Shown here in pieces: positions 41,380-46,753 of a stretch of 46,753 nt of DNA. The position numbers and the translations under genes are program-made. Each line of letters opens with the position of its first letter. The stretch's first letter is position 1. The notes beneath the pieces were generated by a model. That model was not told the DNA's origin. It made no database searches and worked only from the letters and a program-made list of their open reading frames with translations. Origin of the DNA: HGM13006 sp963650135 (GTDB lineage Bacteria > Bacillota > Clostridia > Oscillospirales > Oscillospiraceae); assembly GCA_963650135.1 (NCBI GenBank), contig CAVJLG010000034.1:1-46753 (forward strand), in the 5' to 3' direction.

Positions 41380-42282
41380 ATGCACGATTTTGCCACAACC
41401 CACCCGGAAATTGACCGTCCCCCGGAAAACCACATTCAGCTGATGATCGGAAAGGTCGCAAATCTCTACGGTATCACCGTCCAGACCCTCCGTCATTACG
41501 ATAAAATCGGCCTGTTCCGCCCAGAGGTCACCAACCCCGAAACCGGCTACCGATATTACTCCCTGGAGCAGCTGCGGCATCTGGAATACATTCTGTTTCT
41601 TCGGCGGCTCCAGTTTTCCCTGCCGGAGATTCAGGCCGCCATGGATGAATTCCGCGCCGGGAAGGACCTGATGGACGTGCTCACTCAAAAGGACCAGCAG
41701 CTCCAGCAGGAAATTGACAGTCTGCAAAGCCTGCGAAATACCATTCAGAGCCTATTTCATCTCCACGACACCCGACAGATTCCCCTGAATCAGCTGCGGA
41801 TTGAGCTATTTGCGCCCCCGCGCCAGCTTCTGATTCGTCCCATCTCCCCCTTGAGCGTGTCGGACCCGGACTTTCCCCTGCATCTGATGGAGCACCGCAA
41901 GGAGCTGCTGGGTTCCATTCCGCCCATTCAAACCAGCTTTAGCTTTGGCGCGACCATTTCCCTGTCCGATCTGCGGACCACCGGCATGCTGCGCTATTCC
42001 GGCGTGCTGCTGGACCCCGGCCCCTATGGCATCGCCCAGCCCTCCGAGCCCGCCCAGCAGTTCCCCGAAGGGTATTATGCGGTCATCCGCTTCTCCCGGA
42101 GCCAAACCCAGCCAGAGCTTGTATATCGGCGGCTATGTCAGTTTATTACCCAGCACGGATTTAAAGCCGACGACACCATATTGGAAATGGCCCCGGAGCC
42201 TAGCTTCTCCTCCATCTCCCGCATCAGCGACATTGTAGAGCTCCAGGTACACATCTATTTAGAGGACGAGCCAAACACTTGA
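41380..42282 (+). CDS. MerR-family regulator with ligand-binding domain (BmrR-like)
   Basis: This is a 300-residue activator. The winged-helix part (residues about 22-95: MIGKVANLYGITVQTLRHYDKIGLF, then GYRYYSLEQLRHLEYILFLRRLQFSL) is followed by a dimer coiled coil (about 100-130, rich in Q, L and D). The C-terminal domain of about 150 residues resembles GyrI-like/BmrR effector domains (YYAVIRFSRSQTQPELVYRRLCQFI). It carries 21 residues before the HTH. The ligand is likely a small hydrophobic molecule. ATG at 41380 follows AGGAGGAG; the frame upstream is non-coding. It sits between the solute-binding gene and the flavoprotein gene, both with 19-bp-spacer promoters. Confidence 0.93.
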   Translation: MHDFATTHPEIDRPPENHIQLMIGKVANLYGITVQTLRHYDKIGLFRPEVTNPETGYRYYSLEQLRHLEYILFLRRLQFSLPEIQAAMDEFRAGKDLMDVLTQKDQQLQQEIDSLQSLRNTIQSLFHLHDTRQIPLNQLRIELFAPPRQLLIRPISPLSVSDPDFPLHLMEHRKELLGSIPPIQTSFSFGATISLSDLRTTGMLRYSGVLLDPGPYGIAQPSEPAQQFPEGYYAVIRFSRSQTQPELVYRRLCQFITQHGFKADDTILEMAPEPSFSSISRISDIVELQVHIYLEDEPNT

Positions 42283-42309
42283 CTCTATTCCAGCAACACA
42301 CTTTATAAT
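42279..42309 (+). promoter_or_regulatory. MerR-type promoter (TTGACT-N19-TATAAT) of the flavoprotein gene
   Basis: TTGACT (42279-42284) and a perfect TATAAT (42304-42309) are 19 bp apart. The -35 overlaps the stop codon of merR. The near-consensus boxes with an overlong spacer are the known form of MerR-activated promoters. The 17-bp spacing of most other promoters in the window makes the contrast clear. Confidence 0.7.
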
Positions 42310-42348
42310 GGTTGTATCCTAAATGGTATCATCAACGGAGGAAAGAAT

Positions 42349-44106
42349 ATGGCATATAAAATCATTGACCGCTGTGTCTGCTGCCACACCTGTGCAACCA
42401 ATTGCCCTGTGGAGGCAATCACATTCCAGGGCAGCCAGTATTGGATCGATCCCGAGGTATGCATTTCCTGCGGCACCTGCGCCCCGCTATGTCCGCAAAG
42501 CATCATTGAGGACGAGGATGCGCCCAAGGTTGCCCCCGCGCCCCACGCTCCCGAGGAACGCAGCTGCGACCTCTGCGTCATCGGTGCAGGCGGCGGCGGA
42601 TTGGTGGCAGCCATTCGCTTTGCCCAGCTCACCGGCAAGAAGGTCATTGTGCTGGAAAAGGCAAAGAAATGCGGCGGCTCCACCACCCTGGCCCACAACT
42701 GGTTCACCGGCTACAACCGTTGGCACCAGGAGGCAGGCATTCCCGATCAGACGGAAAAGCTGCTGAAATACTGCATCCGCGAGGCCCAGGGCTGTCTGCC
42801 GGATTCGCTGGTGGAAAAGGTCCTGCGGAATACCGGCCGGTTCTTTGAATGGCTGGTGGACTTCGACGAGAAGGAAGCCCGGGAATGCTTTGCCATTGGC
42901 CGCGGTCCCATGGGCGCGCTGGGCATCGACTACCCGGATCGGAAGTTTGAAAACCTCAACTGCCACGATCCCGCCATTGGCCCCGGCTGGGCGGGCACCT
43001 ATCTGATTCGCAAAATGCTTCAGGTCGCGCCGACGCTGGGGGTAGAGGTCTATACCCAGCATGAGGCCGTGAAGCTGCTCACCGATGAAAACGGCGCAGT
43101 GAACGGCGTGGTCGCCAATAACCCCGGCAGCACCGTTACCGTCCACGCAGGCGCAGTGGTGCTGGCTACCGGTGGCTTCTCCGGCAACGACGAAAAGCTC
43201 AAGAAATTCGAGCCGAACTTCTTTGACGGCGGCATTCCCGTCCATCGCTTCTCCCCGGTCACCTGCTCCGGCGACGGTATGCTCCTGTCCGAGCCTTTGG
43301 GCGCTTGGTGCAACATGAAAAAGACCAAGCTCAACAAGTTTGGCCCTGTACATCACCCCTATACCGCCTCCGGCTGCGCCATGGCCGGGTTTGGCAGCAT
43401 GATGGTAGACTTCCGGGGCAACCTGGTGGAGATGCCCATGGGCCCCATGGGTGACACCGCTTTCCTGGACAATCTCCCGGAGCACGCCGTATGGTACATC
43501 GTATCGGAGAAAACCGTAGATGAAAAGCTGCGGGACTCCGTTGCCCATCCCCGCGAGGGCAACAAGGGCATGACCTATGACGACTATCGGGCCGAAATCA
43601 ACTTTGAGCTGAAAAGCCGCGGCCCCGCCTACTGCGCCGACACCCTGGAGGGGCTGGCAGAAAAGCTGGGAATGGATCCTGCCGTCTTCACCGCCAGCGT
43701 CAGCGCCTATAATGAATCCCTCAAGGAGCCCAAGCCGCCCATGATGCCCTTTGAGCCGGAAAACGAAGAGGATGCAGGCAATCCTTCCTTCCACAACGAC
43801 GATGTGGACCATGGCGACGACGGCCCCGGCCTGCCGCCTCCCCCTCCCGCCGAGCCCATTGCAGAGGGCCCCTTCTATGCCTTCCTGGGCCAGCGTTTTG
43901 CTGAGGGTGCCTTCGGCGGCGTAATGACCAACGAGGATGTGGAGGTCATTCGCAAGGACGGCACCGTGATTCCCGGCCTGTATGCGGTAGGCGACGCCGC
44001 CTCCACCTGGTATACCCGTGGTGTGCTGGGCCCCCTGACCGAGCTCACCTGGGCGGTCAACTCCGGCTATTTTGCCGCCGACAGCGCAACGGACTATTTG
44101 AGCTAA
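42349..44106 (+). CDS. Ferredoxin-fused FAD-dependent reductase (fumarate reductase/KstD superfamily)
   Basis: This is a 585-residue cytoplasmic flavoprotein. Two 4Fe-4S sites occupy the N-terminus (C9-C12-C15-C19 and C38-C41-C44-C48). They are followed by an FAD domain with GAGGGGLVAA (about residue 78) and LEKAKKCGGSTTLAHN, then a second FAD contact in LYAVGDAAS (about 545). The class reduces C=C bonds of unsaturated acids or steroids; the substrate is unknown. The fumarate-reductase HGxNRLGG-type end is replaced by YTRGVLGPLTELTWAVNSGY. A Pro/Asp/His-rich insertion (about 459-507, PPMMPFEPENEED, then HNDDVDHGDDGPG and PPPPP) interrupts the C-terminal part. ATG at 42349 follows ACGGAGGAAAG. 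There is no signal peptide, so electrons probably come from ferredoxin-like donors. Confidence 0.9.
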   Translation: MAYKIIDRCVCCHTCATNCPVEAITFQGSQYWIDPEVCISCGTCAPLCPQSIIEDEDAPKVAPAPHAPEERSCDLCVIGAGGGGLVAAIRFAQLTGKKVIVLEKAKKCGGSTTLAHNWFTGYNRWHQEAGIPDQTEKLLKYCIREAQGCLPDSLVEKVLRNTGRFFEWLVDFDEKEARECFAIGRGPMGALGIDYPDRKFENLNCHDPAIGPGWAGTYLIRKMLQVAPTLGVEVYTQHEAVKLLTDENGAVNGVVANNPGSTVTVHAGAVVLATGGFSGNDEKLKKFEPNFFDGGIPVHRFSPVTCSGDGMLLSEPLGAWCNMKKTKLNKFGPVHHPYTASGCAMAGFGSMMVDFRGNLVEMPMGPMGDTAFLDNLPEHAVWYIVSEKTVDEKLRDSVAHPREGNKGMTYDDYRAEINFELKSRGPAYCADTLEGLAEKLGMDPAVFTASVSAYNESLKEPKPPMMPFEPENEEDAGNPSFHNDDVDHGDDGPGLPPPPPAEPIAEGPFYAFLGQRFAEGAFGGVMTNEDVEVIRKDGTVIPGLYAVGDAASTWYTRGVLGPLTELTWAVNSGYFAADSATDYLS

Positions 44107-44130
44107 TCATCATTCCAACAATACAAAATA

Positions 44131-44168
44131 CCCCTGTGCAGCAAAGTTTCCGCTGCGCAGGGGCTTTT
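44131..44168. terminator. Intrinsic terminator after the flavoprotein gene
   Basis: A 12-bp stem (44131-44142 with 44152-44163, one wobble) is followed by TTTT. On the minus strand TATTTTG follows, so it can also end the Dabb gene. Confidence 0.85.
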
Positions 44169-44182
44169 GATTCAGATTCATT

Positions 44183-44512
44183 TTAGATTTCAAAATCAAT
44201 GGCGCTGACCTTTTTCACCATGCCCTGGGAAAATCCCATCAGGGACTTGTGGGCCTGGGATTCCGGATAGGCCGCCGCATCCTCAGGCTTTACAAAGTCG
44301 ATCATCTGCACCACCTGATGGAACATGACCGGGGCCTCCTCCGGCAATTCCGGCTGCTGGCCCACATAGGTTGCCACATGGCTGCCCACAATGCTGGGCT
44401 CCTGGGCCGGAAGTGCGTTTAAAAAATCCACCAGCGCCTGGGTATTCTCCGCAACGTTCTTCCCATTGGTAGGCTGGGGCTCCATTTGAAACATGGAAAT
44501 ATGTCGAACCAT
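44183..44512 (-). CDS. Dabb-type (stress-responsive alpha/beta barrel) protein
   Basis: This is a 109-residue protein with the dimeric alpha/beta-barrel fold pattern. MVRHISMFQME is the first strand with the conserved His, a helix-rich middle carries NTQALVDFLNALPAQ, and APVMFHQVVQMIDFVKPEDAAAYPESQAHKSLM is the second ferredoxin-like unit. Such proteins bind or degrade small polyketide- or quinone-like molecules; here the function is unknown. The N-terminus has FQMEP in place of the common FKLK. ATG at 44512 follows GGAAAGGAG. It is close to the end of beta-helix gene B and convergent with the flavoprotein. Confidence 0.8.
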   Translation of the reverse strand: MVRHISMFQMEPQPTNGKNVAENTQALVDFLNALPAQEPSIVGSHVATYVGQQPELPEEAPVMFHQVVQMIDFVKPEDAAAYPESQAHKSLMGFSQGMVKKVSAIDFEI

Positions 44513-44538
44513 ATTCTCTGCTCCTTTCCGAGGAGATA

Positions 44539-44568
44539 GAAGCCCCCTCCAATTCAGAAGGGGGCTTC
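44539..44568 (-). terminator. Hairpin after beta-helix gene B
   Basis: A 10-bp perfect stem (GAAGCCCCCT, 44539-44548, with 44559-44568) has a 10-base loop, 12 bp after the stop of gene B. Bases after the stem are only moderately T-rich, so termination may be partial. Confidence 0.6.
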
Positions 44569-44579
44569 GTTCATTTCAT

Positions 44580-46753
44580 TCAGGGATTGACTACGATCTC
44601 GCCGGTGTAGGTGCCAGCGCCGGAAACTGCCTTGCCGTCTACGGTAATGATGCCGCAGACCTTGGAGTCCCGGCTGATGGTCAGGCTCTTCAGGTAGCTG
44701 GTGCCGGTAACATTCCAAACTGCGCCGTCCTCCAGGGTCAGAGAGACGGGGTTGTTCACCGCAGGAGCTGCCGTGTTCTTCAGGCGACCGGCATAGAGAT
44801 AAGCCTTGTCGTCCACCACATGGTAATCCGCAGTGGTCTTGGCATCCCAGTGGTTGTCCTGCTCAAAGACTGTGCCGCCGGGGGCCACGGTGCCGTCTGC
44901 CTTCAGGTGGTTTGCATGGGAGGAGGACACCACGCCGGTAAGGGTGGAGTTCTTCAGGGTTACGCTGAGGCCATGCTTTGCACCGTAAACGGAGTTGTAG
45001 ATATCGCCGGTGAGGGTTTCGCCGGTGAAGACCGCAGTGGAATCGGGAATCTCCCGCTCCGCCGGTGCCACGGTGGACCAATCGTCCTCCTGCATGGGCA
45101 CCACATACTTCCGGGTGACAATGCCGCCTGCATCGTCGCTCTCCAGCTGCTGAATCAGCACGCCGTTTTCGCCCAGCTTAATGTCTGCATTCTTCACGTC
45201 GATATGGACATAAGCGCCGGACTTGATCTGGAAGCCGCACTTGTCGAAGTCATAGGAGCCGCCCTCGACGGTGAGGTTGCCGCCCTGGGCCTGATGCCAC
45301 ATGAAGCCGGCTCTGCCAGCCTTTGCGGTGACATTCTTAAAGGTCATGGGCTTTACGCCGGTGCAAATCAGGATATAGTCGGGAGAATAGAACTGGCAAT
45401 CCTCAAACAGGTTGGTTACGCCGCCGTCGCCATAGGCCACATAGCCGCTGCCGCCCATGGTATAGCCCCAGGTCTTCCCTGCCACGGTCTTGGTGGCGGT
45501 ATATTCCTTACCGGGCACTGCCTCTTCCACCGAACCAACGCCTGCCAGGACGTTCTTCACAGTCAGAGACGTGGGAGGATAGCCGGAATCGGTGGACAGA
45601 GGCGCCCACTTCTCCGCTACAACAATGCTGTTTTCATAGCTTACCTGACCGGCCTCCAGCACATTGGTGGCGCGGCAGTTGCCGTCCAGGCCCAGTGCAA
45701 AGGGAACGCACTTCATCATAGGAACGGACAGGCTGCGGAAATCGTTATCAAAGGGATCGGCATCCTTGGAGTCGATAACGGAATCCTCCACCTTCAAATG
45801 GCTCTCGCCGCCGCACCAAACTGCGGAGCGGATCGCGCCCTCTACATGGATGCGCGCATCCTTTACCACCACGTCTGCATCGCCGGTGGTCATAATGCCA
45901 GCGCCATAGCCCTGGAAATCGTTGCCGCCATTGCCCACAAAGGTCAGGTCTGCGCCGTCGATTTCATACTTGCCGCCGGTTACCATCACGCCGTTGAACA
46001 GGTGCTCGTGGTTGTCGATTTTCAGGTTCTCTGCCTTTTCGCCGGAAACGGTGCCGCCGAGGATGGCTGCCTTCACGGACTTGCCCTCTACAATTTCGCC
46101 GTCCTTTACAAACAGCGCCGTGCGGAAATGATGGGTATGTACGCCGCCAGGGCCGCCGGTGGTTTTGAGATAGGAATCGGTTACGGTCAGAGTCACATTC
46201 TCATAGGTGCCGGGCTTCATGTTGGTGCCCACGCCGGAAACGGTCATGGTGAGCTCCTTGCCGGGAACCGCCATGTAAATTTCGTCCTCGCCGATGGTCA
46301 GCGATGCAAGCTCCTGGGTCTTGTCCACCAGCTTCAGAGTGGGCATGCCGTTTTCGCCGTTCAGCAGCGCATCGGCCACCTGCTGGCAAGCCTCGTCCAG
46401 GGTCGGGCCAGCGGGCACAAAGTCCGTCTTCTTGCCGCCCAGAGCCGCAGCCTTTTCCGCCATGGTTTTGCGTGCTTCCTCAGCTGCCGGTGCCTGGGGC
46501 TTCAGGAAAAAGTCATCTCCCTGATTCTCCGGCTCCACCAGTCCCAGGGTATAGCACAGGGCTACCGCCTCGGGATGCTTCGCCTTGCCAAAGTCCTTCA
46601 GCTCCTGAGCTGTGCCAGGCTTTGTGGGACCCATGGGTGGGGGACCGCCGGGACCACCAGGACCGCCAGGACCACCGGGGCCACCAGGACCACCAGGGCC
46701 GCCAGGACCACCAGGACCACCGGGACCGCCAGGACCACCGGGACCGCCAGGAC
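44580..46753 (-). CDS. Beta-helix protein with N-terminal Gly-Gly-Pro tract (protein B), 5' end outside window
   Basis: The gene continues past the right edge, so the N-terminus, and any signal peptide, is unseen. Upstream of the Met at 46634 the same frame encodes PPP and then at least 12 GGP triplets. After the tract comes a Lys/Glu/Ala-rich domain of about 125 residues (e.g. EEARKTMAEKAAALGG). A beta-helix-like region follows, closely matching protein A: GNGGNDFQGYGAGIM, LGLDGNCRATN and LTVKN. The end, VWNVTGTSYLKSLTI followed by TGEIVVNP, is also shared with A. Repeated units with NVTAKAGRAGF and SYENS patterns indicate solenoid turns. No transmembrane helix or sortase motif is visible at the C-terminus. 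Function is unknown. Confidence 0.85.
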   Translation of the reverse strand, partial: PGGPGGPGGPGGPGGPGGPGGPGGPGGPGGPGGPGGPPPMGPTKPGTAQELKDFGKAKHPEAVALCYTLGLVEPENQGDDFFLKPQAPAAEEARKTMAEKAAALGGKKTDFVPAGPTLDEACQQVADALLNGENGMPTLKLVDKTQELASLTIGEDEIYMAVPGKELTMTVSGVGTNMKPGTYENVTLTVTDSYLKTTGGPGGVHTHHFRTALFVKDGEIVEGKSVKAAILGGTVSGEKAENLKIDNHEHLFNGVMVTGGKYEIDGADLTFVGNGGNDFQGYGAGIMTTGDADVVVKDARIHVEGAIRSAVWCGGESHLKVEDSVIDSKDADPFDNDFRSLSVPMMKCVPFALGLDGNCRATNVLEAGQVSYENSIVVAEKWAPLSTDSGYPPTSLTVKNVLAGVGSVEEAVPGKEYTATKTVAGKTWGYTMGGSGYVAYGDGGVTNLFEDCQFYSPDYILICTGVKPMTFKNVTAKAGRAGFMWHQAQGGNLTVEGGSYDFDKCGFQIKSGAYVHIDVKNADIKLGENGVLIQQLESDDAGGIVTRKYVVPMQEDDWSTVAPAEREIPDSTAVFTGETLTGDIYNSVYGAKHGLSVTLKNSTLTGVVSSSHANHLKADGTVAPGGTVFEQDNHWDAKTTADYHVVDDKAYLYAGRLKNTAAPAVNNPVSLTLEDGAVWNVTGTSYLKSLTISRDSKVCGIITVDGKAVSGAGTYTGEIVVNP
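46644..46753 (-). repeat. Collagen-like GGP codon repeat (9-bp units)
   Basis: Twelve 9-bp units encoding Gly-Gly-Pro run to the window edge. They vary mainly at third codon positions. The tract lies at the N-terminal side of protein B and could change length by slippage; the real extent is not known. Confidence 0.85.

Noticed and set aside
46644..46753. Short regular repeats resembling a CRISPR array
   Set aside because: The units are contiguous 9-bp codon repeats with no unique spacers and lie in frame with protein B; they encode GGP.

Overview
The window comes from a GC-rich (roughly 55-58 %) anaerobic Firmicute, most likely a gut member of the Clostridia in the Oscillospiraceae (Oscillibacter/Dysosmobacter-like). 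This placement is inferred from gene content (SpoVB, HemZ, Rel, SLH-domain surface protein, multiple CoA-transferases, strong AGGAGG ribosome sites), not from a marker-gene comparison. It looks chromosomal. I see no rRNA, tRNA, integrase, transposase or CRISPR array.

Layout. (1) 1-4.6 kb, plus strand: murJ-trkA-trkH (lipid II flippase, then K+ uptake) from one strong promoter. (2) 4.7-6.5 kb, plus: a leaderless beta-helix protein with a Gly-Gly-Pro tract (protein A). (3) 6.6-9.8 kb, minus: an orphan lipoprotein solute-binding protein and an AT-rich membrane acyltransferase. (4) 9.9-14.7 kb, minus: a MarR regulator followed by four CoA-transferase genes (two acetyl-CoA hydrolase/transferase paralogues and a two-subunit CtfAB-type enzyme). 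The MarR promoter is a full consensus and overlaps a perfect palindrome. (5) 14.7-27.4 kb, minus: a housekeeping run recJ-rel-dtd-MBL hydrolase-hemZ-nucleoside kinase-punA-mtaD-spoVB-mazG-hup, mostly with overlapping or tightly spaced genes, read from one promoter before recJ and closed by a terminator after hup. (6) 27.6-30.9 kb, plus: a secreted, membrane-anchored glycine-rich beta-helix protein (protein C). (7) 31.0-32.2 kb, minus: a split ThrE-type exporter pair, divergent from (8) 32.4-36.0 kb, plus: a D-2-hydroxyacid dehydrogenase, a trigger-factor-like protein without the usual ribosome-docking loop, and an N-acyl-D-amino-acid deacylase-like amidohydrolase. (9) 36.0-39.1 kb, minus: a secreted X-Pro dipeptidyl-peptidase-like S15 enzyme carrying three SLH repeats. 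(10) 39.4-44.1 kb: a second orphan solute-binding lipoprotein (minus), divergent from a MerR regulator and a ferredoxin-flavoprotein fusion reductase (plus). Promoter-like elements with 19-bp spacers lie on both sides of merR. (11) 44.2-46.75 kb, minus: a small Dabb protein and a second GGP beta-helix protein (protein B), whose 5' end runs off the window.

The least-described element is the trio A, B and C. They share beta-helix-type repeats, a related C-terminal cap and low-complexity Gly/Pro tracts, but differ in export signals and in where the tract sits. The four-CoA-transferase MarR operon, the MerR/flavoprotein/solute-binding module and the atypical trigger factor are the other points of interest. 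Coordinates and starts were read by eye. Family assignments rest on motif recognition, and no database search was run.
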